DNA of 64,000 nucleotides from Pseudomonadota bacterium (GCA_023404675.1 JAEYAW010000028.1:186001-250000); one strand, 5' to 3'. Numbered from the stretch's first letter, positions 12,722-23,196 are shown. The notes: a model not told the origin generated them from the letters alone. Made by a program: numbers and translations.

Positions 12722-13516
12722 ATGTCGGACTTGGACCGCAACTACGCTTCGCCTTTCGGCAGGGCTGCCGGGCGCGTCGACAGCGCAGCCGTCGACGCGG
12801 GCCTGCGGGCCTACATGCTGAAGATCTACAACTACATGACGATCGGCCTGGCCATCACCGGCTTCGCCGCGCTCGGCGTGTACATGGCCGCCGTGACCGG
12901 CGACGCCTCCGGCGCCGCGGCGCGGGTCGGCAACACCTACCTGACCTCGTTCGGCTACGCGATGTTCGTCAGCCCGCTGAAGTGGGCGTTCATTCTCGCC
13001 CCGCTGGTGATGGTGTTCGTCATCTCCTTCGGCATCCAGCGGCTGAAGCCGGCGACGGCCCAGCTTCTGTTCTGGGCGTTCTCGGCGCTGATGGGCATCT
13101 CGCTGTCGTCGATCTTCCTCGTCTACACGCACACCTCCATCGTGCGCGTGTTCTTCATCACCGCCGCCTCGTTCGGTGCGCTGAGCCTCTACGGCTACAC
13201 CACCAAGCGTGACCTGACGGGGATGGGGTCGTTCCTGATGATGGGCCTGTTCGGCATCATCATCGCGAGCCTTGTGAACATCTTCGTCGCCTCGTCGATG
13301 CTGCAGTTCATCGTCTCCGTGGTCGGCGTGCTGGTGTTCGCGGGCCTCACCGCCTGGGATACGCAGCGGCTGAAGAACGACTACATCTACGGCTACGGCG
13401 GTGCGGGCGGCGAAGTCGCGGATCGCGCGGCGATCATGGGCGCGCTCTCGCTCTACCTGAACTTCATCAACCTGTTCACGCTGCTGCTGCAGCTGCTGGG
13501 ACAGCGCGACAACTAA
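12722..13516 (+). CDS. Bax inhibitor-1/YccA family membrane protein
   Basis: Integral membrane protein, 264 aa, starting MSDLDRNYASPFGRAAGRVD. Seven hydrophobic helices run from about residue 40 to the end, ending in the YLNFINLFTLLLQLLG segment conserved in BI-1/YbhL/YccA proteins. Bacterial members are proposed pH-sensitive calcium leak channels or FtsH modulators; the role here is not shown. An in-frame upstream start at 12632 would add 30 poorly conserved residues and was not used. A strong terminator follows the stop. Confidence 0.93.
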   Translation: MSDLDRNYASPFGRAAGRVDSAAVDAGLRAYMLKIYNYMTIGLAITGFAALGVYMAAVTGDASGAAARVGNTYLTSFGYAMFVSPLKWAFILAPLVMVFVISFGIQRLKPATAQLLFWAFSALMGISLSSIFLVYTHTSIVRVFFITAASFGALSLYGYTTKRDLTGMGSFLMMGLFGIIIASLVNIFVASSMLQFIVSVVGVLVFAGLTAWDTQRLKNDYIYGYGGAGGEVADRAAIMGALSLYLNFINLFTLLLQLLGQRDN

Positions 13517-13566
13517 ATCTGCGCGGCGCATGCAAGCGCCGCTCCGATACCTGCATAAACCTCCAG

Positions 13567-13594
13567 CCCCGGCCTCGCGGCCGGGGTTTTTTTT
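13567..13594 (+). terminator. Rho-independent terminator of the Bax inhibitor-1 gene
   Basis: Perfect 8-bp GC stem (13567-13574 with 13579-13586), TCGC loop, followed by eight T, 50 bases after the stop codon. Confidence 0.95.
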
Positions 13595-13635
13595 GGCGCT
13601 TTTCTTTTCGAAATGGCCGCCGCATGGTGCGGCCC

Positions 13636-14163
13636 ATGCCCACCATTGCCGTCCGGCCAGCGACCCTCGCCGACCTTCCCGCGATCACCGCGATCTATGC
13701 CGAGGCCGTCCGCACCGGGACGGCGACGTTCGAACTCGACCCGCCCAACCTCGCCGAGATGTCGGCGCGCTTCGAGCGGCTGGTCGCGGGCGGCTTTCCG
13801 TATCTGATCGCAACCTTCGGCGGCACGCTGGCCGGCTACGCCTATGCCGGATCGCACCGGCCGCGGCCCGCCTACCGCTTCACCGTCGAGAACTCGATCT
13901 ATCTCGATCCCCTCTTCCATGGCCGCGGCATCGGCAAGACGCTGCTTGTCGCGCTGATCGACGATTGCACCCGGCGCGGCTTCCGGCAGATGATCGCGGT
14001 GATCGGCGATTCCGCCAATGCCGGTTCGATTGCGCTGCATACGGCCTGCGGATTCGAGATGATCGGCACCAACCGCGGCGTCGGCTTCAAGTTCGGCCGC
14101 TGGCTCGACACGGTGATGATGCAGCTGTCGCTCGGCGAGGGCGCGGACACCCTGCCGTCCTGA
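13636..14163 (+). CDS. GNAT N-acetyltransferase, phosphinothricin acetyltransferase-like
   Basis: 175 aa from MPTIAVRPATLADLPAI (an ATG at 13624 adds four residues). Single GNAT fold with the acetyl-CoA motif A as LDPLFHGRGIGKTLL near residue 90 and the late NAGSIALHTACGFEMIG stretch typical of the PAT/Bar/YncA subgroup. Members acetylate phosphinothricin, methionine sulfone/sulfoximine or N-termini in the cytoplasm. Exact substrate cannot be told from sequence. Confidence 0.9.
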   Translation: MPTIAVRPATLADLPAITAIYAEAVRTGTATFELDPPNLAEMSARFERLVAGGFPYLIATFGGTLAGYAYAGSHRPRPAYRFTVENSIYLDPLFHGRGIGKTLLVALIDDCTRRGFRQMIAVIGDSANAGSIALHTACGFEMIGTNRGVGFKFGRWLDTVMMQLSLGEGADTLPS

Positions 14164-14239
14164 CCGGAATGACCCCTCAGGATCCTGCCTTGTTCTGTGT
14201 GAAAAATTCACACAAAGGCGGGAATGACGCCCGACTCAC

Positions 14240-15094
14240 TCACCCTCGTTTCTGCCGCGACAGCGGAATGCCGGGCACGATCCCGACCTCAGGACGCGTC
14301 ATGCGCGGCGGGGGAAGACCTTCAGGTGGCGGCCCGCGAAAGCCGCCCGGCGGCGGAGGCGGCCGTGTCCCATCTGCCAGCGGCGGACCGGGCATCTCGG
14401 CGGCGACCGGCGCGGCGGTGCGGTCAACCCCGACGATCAGTGTCGCGAGATAGCCGGTGGCTTCCTCGCGGAGGTCGCAGTAGCCGCCGCGCGCCTTGTC
14501 CATCAGCGCGATGTCGTCATTGGCGTTGAACGTGTCGCGCGTCCGCTTGCGTGCGTAGTCGCTCACATGCCCGTAGATGTACTCGCTGAGCGCATCGGGG
14601 AAGAACATCTGGCCCGTCAGCAGATGCTTCGCGTCGACGAAAATCTTGAAATGGACGTGCGTGGTCCGTCCCTCGTACCAGCCCGGATACACGCTGCGGA
14701 AGACGGCTTCCCCCTGCGCGTCCGCGATCTGGGTGCCGCGCATGAACGTCCCGCCGCTGGTGTCGATGGCGTGATCGTCGCCCTGATGCGCGTAGCCCGA
14801 GTAGAGCCCGTCGGCCCTCGCATGCCACACATCCACCCGCGCGCCGGCCAGCGGCGTACAGCCCGCTATGTCCATGACGACGATCCTGATCGTGAGCGGC
14901 GCGCCGGGATGACTTTCGGTGATGTCCTGCCGCAGCAGTCCCGGATCGAAATAGTACGGTCCCTCGACTGACTGCGCAGTCAGAACGCAGGACGGCGTCG
15001 CCGCGAGAGGGGAAGCGGCGGCGTGCGCGGCCAGGGGAGCAAGGGCAAGCCCGGCAAGAGCCGAGCGGCGGGTCCAGCGAATCGGAGCAGGCAT
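14240..15094 (-). CDS. secreted intradiol ring-cleavage dioxygenase-like protein
   Basis: 284 aa from MPAPIRWTRRSALAG. A twin-arginine-like signal (TRRSALAGLALAPLAAHAAA) suggests export. The catechol/protocatechuate dioxygenase fold follows: EGPYYFDPGLLRQDI, the WHARADGLYSGY segment with one candidate iron Tyr, PGWYEGRTTHVHFK with the second Tyr and two His ligands. All four non-heme Fe(III) ligand types are therefore visible. The C-terminal 45 residues are Pro/Gly rich and probably disordered. Cytoplasmic relatives open aromatic rings; exported ones of this subgroup have no settled substrate. An ATG at 15124 would add ten residues ahead of the signal. Confidence 0.85.
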   Translation of the reverse strand: MPAPIRWTRRSALAGLALAPLAAHAAASPLAATPSCVLTAQSVEGPYYFDPGLLRQDITESHPGAPLTIRIVVMDIAGCTPLAGARVDVWHARADGLYSGYAHQGDDHAIDTSGGTFMRGTQIADAQGEAVFRSVYPGWYEGRTTHVHFKIFVDAKHLLTGQMFFPDALSEYIYGHVSDYARKRTRDTFNANDDIALMDKARGGYCDLREEATGYLATLIVGVDRTAAPVAAEMPGPPLADGTRPPPPPGGFRGPPPEGLPPPRMTRPEVGIVPGIPLSRQKRG

Positions 15095-15241
15095 CGAAGC
15101 GGTCCAGGTGGATGACGGCCCCATCCCTGAACCGGAAAACCGCCCGATTGCGGAAAGAATTGTAACGGGGTGTTTCCGGCCGCCACCCGCGGGTGCGGCA
15201 CAGTTGCGCAGGCCACCCCGGCGGCGCTTTTCGAAACGCGC

Positions 15242-15607
15242 CTAAACCAGCGCCGGCTTGCGATCGATCGCCAGCAACACGCGGTCGAGGTCATGGCCAC
15301 GCCGCAGGATCAGCCCGCTCGCCGAAATTACGCTGTAAGCGCCCTGCTTGCGCGAGAGCCGCGGATCTTTTTCGATGCGATAGATCGGCACCTCGGACGC
15401 CCGCCGGAAAATCGAAAACACCGCTTTCTCGCGGAGAAAATCGATAGCGTAATCCCGCCATTCGCCTTCCGCGACCCTGCGTCCATAGAGGTTGAGAATG
15501 CGATTGAGTTCGTGGCGGTTGAACGTCACGGTGCCCGGCACTGGAGCCGCGCCCGCCTCCGCTCCGCGAAGCGCTATGGGATCAGCCTCTCCCGACGAAA
15601 TATCCAT
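15242..15607 (-). CDS. DUF2794 family protein
   Basis: 121 aa from MDISSGEADPIALRG. The conserved core has HELNRILNLYGRRVAEGEW, DYAIDFL, FSIFRRASEVPIYRIEKDP and a closing GLILRRGHDLDRVL. This is an alphaproteobacterial family of unknown function with no signal peptide or membrane segment. The open frame extends upstream to 15775 but those 56 residues are compositionally unlike a protein and overlap the candidate sRNA promoter region on the other strand. Confidence 0.85.
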   Translation of the reverse strand: MDISSGEADPIALRGAEAGAAPVPGTVTFNRHELNRILNLYGRRVAEGEWRDYAIDFLREKAVFSIFRRASEVPIYRIEKDPRLSRKQGAYSVISASGLILRRGHDLDRVLLAIDRKPALV

Positions 15608-15774
15608 CCGGGATCTCCTGTCATTGGGACGACATGATTGCCCCGCCCCGCCCCGGCCGCAAGAGGCTTGTTCGGCAACATTCGGAAGAGGACTCACGGA
15701 TTCGTTAGACAGAATCTTATTGCCGCCCAAATTCGGCCAAGTGCCCGCCGCCCTCCCTCGCGATAGTCCGATCA

Positions 15775-15890
15775 CTGCGTTGGCCCGGTCCTTTCGGTTC
15801 CGGATTCCTCAGCCCCCAGCCCCCCGGGGTCGTCAGGATCGGGCCTGTTCGCAGAACCAGAAATGGGCCGGCGGAAGCTGGCCCTTTTTT
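15775..15890 (+). ncRNA. candidate structured small RNA with its own terminator
   Basis: In the gap between DUF2794 and DUF1223 the plus strand holds a long hairpin. Outer arms are 15775-15779 and 15850-15854, an internal loop follows, then an 11-bp stem (15782-15792 with 15835-15845, one G-T pair) closes a C-rich 42-base apical region. Ten bases further lies a canonical terminator: 8-bp stem 15865-15872/15877-15884, GGAA loop, six T. No plus-strand coding gene ends here, so a non-coding transcript is the simplest explanation. I could not match it to a known family (not SRP RNA, not 6S by context). Promoter not identified. Confidence 0.5.
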
Positions 15891-15929
15891 GTTGTTTGTT
15901 TCGCCTCCGAACCTGGCGGATCGGATTGC

Positions 15930-16661
15930 TCAGTTCAGCGCTGCCAGAGCCGCACCCATCATCGGGCCTGGCTTCTCGTGGCTGCCGCTCTGCACATAGA
16001 CGACGGCCGCATCCACATCATTGCCCGCGATCGCCTCGACCGGGACATTCCAGTTCGCGGCCTTCCCCGCGAAATCGCCCACCTTGACCCATTTGCGGAC
16101 CACGTTGTGGTAGACGACCTGCTGGCCGCGATTCTCGCCCTTGGTGATGGAGATCGGAACCGAGCGCGAGACCGCACACATCCACACCTCACCAGCCGCC
16201 GTGGAGGCCGACTCCGGAACGCTGACCTTGAGCTGTCCGCCCGAGACGGTGACCGACACCGGCACCGACATCGCACCAACGGTCTTGCGGGTTTCGGCGA
16301 TCGCCCGCTCGATGCCCGGACGGTCGCTTCCCACCACCGGCACCGCGCCGTTCACGATCGCCTGTGGCGTGTAAACCTCGCGGTCCCCTCGCGCGCGGGC
16401 ATAGGCGCGCTGGCGCGCGGTGAATTTCGCGTCGGCCAGGGTGTCCTTCCAGCCGAGATAATCCCAGTAATCGATGGGCAGGCTCAGAGCGATGACCGAT
16501 GGGTCCTTGGCGAGTTCGCCGACCAGCCTGTCGGCCGGAGGACAGGACGAGCACCCCTGCGACGTGAACAGTTCGACGACCGCGCGGGACTGGGCGGAAG
16601 CCTGGGCCGTCAACAGAACCAGACAGCACAACCCTGAAACAAGCGACCAGATCGCGGCCAC
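15930..16661 (-). CDS. DUF1223 family secreted thioredoxin-like protein
   Basis: About 243 aa when started at the GTG at 16661, which gives a clean signal peptide (AAIWSLVSGLCCLVLLTAQASA) ahead of the mature protein. The family hallmark VELFTSQGCSSCPPADRL carries a CxxC in a thioredoxin-like position, and IDYWDYLGWKDTLAD and YTPQAIVNG follow. Probably periplasmic; function unknown. ATGs at 16757 and 16889 give longer proteins with an unusually long pre-signal region. It follows acnA on the same strand. Confidence 0.88.
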   Translation of the reverse strand: MAAIWSLVSGLCCLVLLTAQASAQSRAVVELFTSQGCSSCPPADRLVGELAKDPSVIALSLPIDYWDYLGWKDTLADAKFTARQRAYARARGDREVYTPQAIVNGAVPVVGSDRPGIERAIAETRKTVGAMSVPVSVTVSGGQLKVSVPESASTAAGEVWMCAVSRSVPISITKGENRGQQVVYHNVVRKWVKVGDFAGKAANWNVPVEAIAGNDVDAAVVYVQSGSHEKPGPMMGAALAALN

Positions 16662-16931
16662 ATGATACCGCCGCTCGACCTGCTCGGATTCGCGAAACGC
16701 CACACGCGCCTCCGTCAGTTGTGATCCCGACCGGCGCGCAGCGATCTGTATCGGCATCGAAAAGCCGACCGAAGCGTCCTGACCAGATGCCGGGGATCGT
16801 TTGCCACGCGCCGCAATTTGCCCCTTGTCCCCGTGACTTACGGCCCAAAGGACCAAATTGTCATAGGCCGCGTCCGGCGTGACCGCCACTCACTTCGCAG
16901 TGAGAGTGATCACGCCAGCGGGAGTGAGGGA

Positions 16932-19652
<2,721 letters not shown>

Positions 19653-19764
19653 GTGAGGCGAATCCCAATTCTCAAGGAAACGAACGATCTGGCGGTGTGG
19701 CTGCACGGCCCCGGTCGGATGCCCCGACCGCCAGACTGTGCTTTGCTGTGATGCATCAAGTTCC

Positions 19765-19776
19765 GTTCTATAGAAC
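19765..19776. promoter_or_regulatory. 12-bp palindrome in the acnA/ccmA divergent region
   Basis: GTTCTATAGAAC is a perfect palindrome, 113 bases upstream of acnA and 105 upstream of ccmA. The position suits a regulator binding site, but it does not match an operator I can name with confidence. Confidence 0.3.
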
Positions 19777-19880
19777 CTTTCCAAGCGCACCGCCACACGG
19801 CATGAGGTGTCCGGCCATAACAAATTTCACGTTACCGCGCAGCGCGTGCGCGACAGAACAACCCAGCGGAACCCGACGCG

Positions 19881-20489
19881 ATGACCCTGCGCCTGTCCGG
19901 CCATGATCTGATCTGCCATCGCGGCGGCCGCGAGATTTTTTCCGGCATCGGCTTCGTGCTTGCAGCGGGCGAGACGCTCGCCGTAACGGGGCGCAACGGC
20001 GCCGGCAAGACCTCGCTGCTGCGGATCATCGCGGGCCTGCTTCGGCAGACGTCGGGCGCAGTCGCGCTGAACGGCGGAGACGCCGAACTCACGGTCGGCG
20101 AACAGGCGCATTATCTCGGCCATCGCGACGCGTTGAAGCCGGCGCTCACGGTCGCGGAGAACCTCGCATTCTGGCGCGGTTATTTCGCCAGAACCGGCGA
20201 TCCGGAAGCGGCCGCGCTGGAGACGGTCGGCCTCGGTGCGATCGGGCACCTGCCGGCCGCGTATCTCTCCGCCGGCCAGCGGCGGCGGCTGTCGCTGGCG
20301 CGCCTGCTTGCCGTACCGCGCCCGGTCTGGCTGCTGGATGAGCCGGCCGCGGCGCTCGATGCGCCGGGGCAGGCGCTTCTTACAAAGGCGATGACCGCTC
20401 ATCTCGCAGGCGGCGGGCTGATCGTCGCCGCGACCCATGCGGCTCTCGATGTGCCGGTGCGGGAGCTGCGCATCGGAGACCCCGCGTGA
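19881..20489 (+). CDS. ccmA: heme exporter ATP-binding protein CcmA
   Basis: ABC ATPase of 202 aa, the short form typical of CcmA. Walker A is [13 protein letters not shown] near residue 37, the signature is [16 protein letters not shown], and Walker B is [11 protein letters not shown]. It powers release of holo-CcmE from the CcmABCD complex in System I cytochrome c maturation. First gene of ccmABCDG, overlapping ccmB by four bases. Confidence 0.97.
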   Translation: MTLRLSGHDLICHRGGREIFSGIGFVLAAGETLAVTGRNGAGKTSLLRIIAGLLRQTSGAVALNGGDAELTVGEQAHYLGHRDALKPALTVAENLAFWRGYFARTGDPEAAALETVGLGAIGHLPAAYLSAGQRRRLSLARLLAVPRPVWLLDEPAAALDAPGQALLTKAMTAHLAGGGLIVAATHAALDVPVRELRIGDPA

Positions 20490-21154
20490 GCGCGCTCGCC
20501 GCCCTGATCCGCCGCGATCTGCGCGTCGCCTTCCGCGTCGGCGGCGGCGCGTGGATCGGCGTGCTGTTCTTCCTCACCGTCGTGGTGCTGATGCCGTTCG
20601 CGGTCGGACCGGACCTTGCGCTCCTGATCCGTCTCGGCCCCGCGATCCTGTGGCTCGGCGCCATGCTGGCGAGCCTGCTGACGCTCGACCGCCTGTTCAC
20701 GGCGGACGCCGAGGACGGCTCGCTCGATCTGCTGCTGATGGGCCGCACGCCGTTCGAGCTGGTCTGCCTCGCCAAGGGACTGGCGCACTGGCTCGCCGCC
20801 GGGCTGCCGCTGGTGATCGCGACGCCGGTGCTCGGGCTGCTGTTGAATCTCGATGCCGGAACGACGTTCGCCGTGGCGCTGACGCTGCTGGCGGGAACCC
20901 CGGCGCTGACCTTCATCGGTCTCGTCGGCGCAGCGCTCGCAGTGACGCTGCAGCGCGGCGGCCTGCTGCTGGCGGTGCTGGTCCTGCCGCTGTCGATCCC
21001 TGTGCTGATCTTCGGCGTCGCCGCGGCGCAGTCCGCCATCCTTGAGGACATGGCGTTCGGCCCGCCGTTCTCGATCCTGTGCGCGCTGTCGCTCCTCAGC
21101 GCGGTGATCGGTCCGTTCGCAGCCGCAGCAAGTTTGAAGGGCGGCGGGGGATGA
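20486..21154 (+). CDS. ccmB: heme exporter permease CcmB
   Basis: 222-aa inner-membrane protein with about six hydrophobic helices, starting [20 protein letters not shown]. The family stretch [17 protein letters not shown] lies near residue 72. Partner of CcmA in the System I heme pathway. The stop is followed by 562 bases without a gene before ccmC, which is unusual because ccmB and ccmC normally adjoin. Confidence 0.96.
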   Translation: MSALAALIRRDLRVAFRVGGGAWIGVLFFLTVVVLMPFAVGPDLALLIRLGPAILWLGAMLASLLTLDRLFTADAEDGSLDLLLMGRTPFELVCLAKGLAHWLAAGLPLVIATPVLGLLLNLDAGTTFAVALTLLAGTPALTFIGLVGAALAVTLQRGGLLLAVLVLPLSIPVLIFGVAAAQSAILEDMAFGPPFSILCALSLLSAVIGPFAAAASLKGGGG

Positions 21155-21180
21155 TCTAGCGATCAGCCACGGAGACGAGG

Positions 21181-21273
21181 ATGCGAGCGATCTTACTTAC
21201 ATCCGCCGCGCCAACAACCATCAAATCCGTTGGTGCTGTCGTGTGTTTCGCCCGACTTCAAAACGCAGGTTGA
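21181..21273 (+). CDS. possible 30-aa small protein (doubtful)
   Basis: ATG preceded by GGAGACGAGG, an apt ribosome-binding site, opens a 30-codon frame ending TGA (protein starts MRAILLTSAAPTTIK). It contains a modestly hydrophobic middle and one Cys. It sits 26 bases after ccmB. No homology can be asserted; the frame could be chance. Confidence 0.2.
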   Translation: MRAILLTSAAPTTIKSVGAVVCFARLQNAG

Positions 21274-21403
21274 AGCCTAACTGTCCCTTCTTAACGGACG
21301 CGTTCACAAAAAATCCGAAAACGAACTTAAACATGATTTCCCTCAAACTCCCGGCTCCGTGCAGCGTAAAAGGAACTTGTCGGGATTTGCAACCGAAAGT
21401 TCT

Positions 21404-21485
21404 CTCCTAAGATCGGTATATCTCGACACGAGACGATGTCGTCGCTATTATACCGCAGCTCAAGGATCGACGCCGATCTTAGGAG
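21404..21485 (+). repeat. 13-bp perfect inverted repeat ahead of the array
   Basis: CTCCTAAGATCGG at 21404-21416 is repeated in inverse at 21473-21485, enclosing 56 bases that themselves contain a GACGA/TCGTC hairpin. The right arm abuts the first unit of the repeat array, so the two probably belong to one structure or element. Confidence 0.75.
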
Positions 21486-21704
21486 TTGCGGTTGGCCCTC
21501 AATCACCAGTCCGCTAAACGCTTCGCATCCTGTGCCCGAGTTGTGGTTGGCCCCTAATCACCAGTCCGCTAAGATGTGCTTTCTATCTGCAAAGCAAGCA
21601 CATCCGTTGCGATGGGCCCTCAATCACCAGTCCATTTAGGTGATTGTCGGCGCCTGCACGGGCAGCGAGATGTTACGATTGGCCCTCAATCACCCGTACC
21701 GCCG
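21485..21704 (+). repeat. array of four 33-base imperfect hairpin repeats
   Basis: Units lie at 21485-21517, 21540-21572, 21606-21638 and 21672-21704. They share the core TTGGCCCTCAATCACCAGTC, with one to three changes in units 2-4. Start-to-start distances are 55, 66 and 66 bases, so the last two intervals are 33-base repeat plus 33-base spacer. Each unit can fold weakly: flanking GCGG/CCGC and TGG/CCA in unit 1, a wobble-conserving change in unit 2, TAC/GTA in unit 4. The second spacer is itself a 9-bp hairpin (GATGTGCTT/AAGCACATC). The 55-base step breaks the reading frame, so the repeat is not a protein repeat. Confidence 0.8.
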
Positions 21705-21716
21705 AAGCCGCAAAAA

Positions 21717-22445
21717 ATGTCCCTGATCGACCTTGCCAACCCGACGCGCTTCAACGCGTTTGCGTCCCGCGCGCTCCCCTGGCTCGCGGGCGCGACGGCG
21801 ATCCTGATAGCGGTCGGCCTGTACAAGGCAGCGCTGGCCCCCGACGACTACCAGCAGGGCGCGACGGTCAAGATCATGTTCATCCACGTGCCGAACGCGT
21901 GGCTTGCGATGTTCGTGTGGGGCGTGATGACGATCGCCTCGCTCGGCACGCTGGTGTGGCGGCATCCGCTCGCGGACGTGGCCGCCAAGGCCGCCGCGCC
22001 GATCGGGGCCGCGTTCACCTTTCTGGCGCTCGTCACCGGCTCGCTGTGGGGCCGCCCGATGTGGGGCACTTACTGGGAATGGGATGCGCGCCTCACCTCG
22101 GTGCTGGTGCTGTTCCTGATGTATCTCGGCGTCATCGCGCTGTGGCGCGCGGTGGAGGATCCGATACGGGCCGCACGCGCCGCGGCGGTGCTGACGCTGG
22201 TCGGCGCGATCAATCTGCCGATCATCAAGTTCTCGGTGGACTGGTGGAATACGCTGCACCAGCCCGCCTCCGTGATGCGCATGGGCGGACCCACCATCCA
22301 TCCCGCGATCCTGACGCCGCTGCTGATCATGGCGCTCGCCTTCACACTGCTGTTCATCACCCTGCACGTGGCCGCCATGCGCAACGAAATCCTGCGGCGG
22401 CGGGTGCGGTCCCTTCAGATGATGCAGGCGAGCCGCACCGCGTGA
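21717..22445 (+). CDS. ccmC: heme exporter protein CcmC
   Basis: 242 aa from MSLIDLANPTRFNAF. Six membrane helices and the heme-handling tryptophan-rich WGTYWEWDARLTS motif near residue 120 mark CcmC; the conserved periplasmic His candidates lie in FIHVPNAW and WWNTLHQPAS. It loads heme onto CcmE. Upstream Shine-Dalgarno sequence is poor, and the last repeat of the array ends 12 bases before the ATG, so translation may be influenced by that structure. Stop overlaps ccmD (GTGA). Confidence 0.97.
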   Translation: MSLIDLANPTRFNAFASRALPWLAGATAILIAVGLYKAALAPDDYQQGATVKIMFIHVPNAWLAMFVWGVMTIASLGTLVWRHPLADVAAKAAAPIGAAFTFLALVTGSLWGRPMWGTYWEWDARLTSVLVLFLMYLGVIALWRAVEDPIRAARAAAVLTLVGAINLPIIKFSVDWWNTLHQPASVMRMGGPTIHPAILTPLLIMALAFTLLFITLHVAAMRNEILRRRVRSLQMMQASRTA

Positions 22446-22618
22446 GCATGCTCGGACCCCACTGGGTTTTCATCGTCGCGTCCTACGCCATCGTCGGCGT
22501 CGTGGTGGTGCTGCTCGTTGCGTGGATCGTGATCGACGATCGCCGCCAGCGCGCGGCCCTGCGCGACCTCGAGGCCAGGGGCATCACCCGGCGCTCCACC
22601 ACGGCACCGAAGCCATGA
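22442..22618 (+). CDS. ccmD: heme exporter protein CcmD
   Basis: 58-aa small membrane protein starting at GTG overlapping the ccmC stop, or at the ATG at 22448. One N-terminal helix (HWVFIVASYAIVGVVVVLLV) is followed by a basic cytoplasmic tail with DDRRQRAALRDLEARG, the standard CcmD plan. It links CcmC and CcmE in the CcmABCD complex. It overlaps ccmG by four bases. Confidence 0.93.
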   Translation: MSMLGPHWVFIVASYAIVGVVVVLLVAWIVIDDRRQRAALRDLEARGITRRSTTAPKP

Positions 22619-23196
22619 CGGAAACGCCCGCGCGCTCCGTATCTTCACGTCGTCGCGTAGCTCTCGTCGCGCTGCCGCTGATCGTGTTCTCACTGCTGGC
22701 CGCGCTGTTCTGGATCCGGCTCGGCGCAGGCGATCCCTCGCAGCTGCCCTCGGCGCTGATCGGCCGCCCCGCGCCCGCGACACCGCTGCCCGCGCTGGAC
22801 GGATTGACCGGCGTGCCAGGGCTCGATCCCGCAATCTTCAGGGGCAAGGTCTCGGTGGTGAACGTCTGGGCCTCGTGGTGCGCGCCCTGCCACGAGGAGG
22901 CGCCACTGCTGACGCGGCTGCAAAGCGACAAACGCATCCAGATCGTCGGCATCAATTACAAGGACACGGCCGAGAACGCGCGGCGTTTCCTCGGCCGCTA
23001 CGGCAATCCGTTCACGGCCGTCGGCGTCGACGCCAACGGCCGCGCGGCGATCGAATGGGGCGTCTACGGCGTGCCGGAGACCTTCGTCGTCGGCCGCGCC
23101 GGCACGATCCTCTACAAGCTCGTCGGCCCGATCACGCCGGACAATGTCGAACAGGTGCTGAAGCCGGAGATCGAAAAGGCGTTGCGGGCGGAATGA
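22615..23196 (+). CDS. ccmG: cytochrome c biogenesis thioredoxin CcmG/DsbE
   Basis: 193-aa membrane-anchored periplasmic thioredoxin. An N-terminal anchor (VALVALPLIVFSLLAALFW) precedes the thioredoxin domain with active site WASWCAPCHEEAP near residue 92 and the cis-proline region GVPETFVV. It reduces apocytochrome c cysteines for heme attachment. Last gene of the ccm row, convergent with aroA. Confidence 0.96.
   Translation: MTETPARSVSSRRRVALVALPLIVFSLLAALFWIRLGAGDPSQLPSALIGRPAPATPLPALDGLTGVPGLDPAIFRGKVSVVNVWASWCAPCHEEAPLLTRLQSDKRIQIVGINYKDTAENARRFLGRYGNPFTAVGVDANGRAAIEWGVYGVPETFVVGRAGTILYKLVGPITPDNVEQVLKPEIEKALRAE

Larger units (their letters stand above)
21155..21716 (+). other. 562-base non-coding insertion inside the ccm operon
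   Basis: This stretch splits ccmB from ccmC. It is visibly lower in G+C than its neighbours in the first 300 bases. Its second half holds a 13-bp inverted repeat (21404-21485) and four 33-base repeats (21485-21704), ending 12 bases before the ccmC start. A 30-codon reading frame at 21181 has a good Shine-Dalgarno sequence. No transposase remnant or known protein domain is visible. Confidence 0.8.

Noticed and set aside
15608..15775. N-terminal extension of the DUF2794 protein
   Set aside because: The frame is open but the added 56 residues show no conservation pattern and the ATG at 15607 fits the known family length.
15775..15890. 6S RNA or SRP RNA
   Set aside because: Neither the SRP GGAA/AGCAGG tip nor the 6S open-complex layout is present; alphaproteobacterial 6S normally sits near zapA.
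16889..16904. acnA terminator at the CTCACT/AGTGAG hairpin
   Set aside because: Only six base pairs and no T-run on the minus strand; too weak to call.
21485..21704. genuine CRISPR array
   Set aside because: Only four units with up to several mismatches, first interval of a different length, a palindromic spacer, and no cas gene in the window. The even 66-base period keeps it of interest but not as a called CRISPR.
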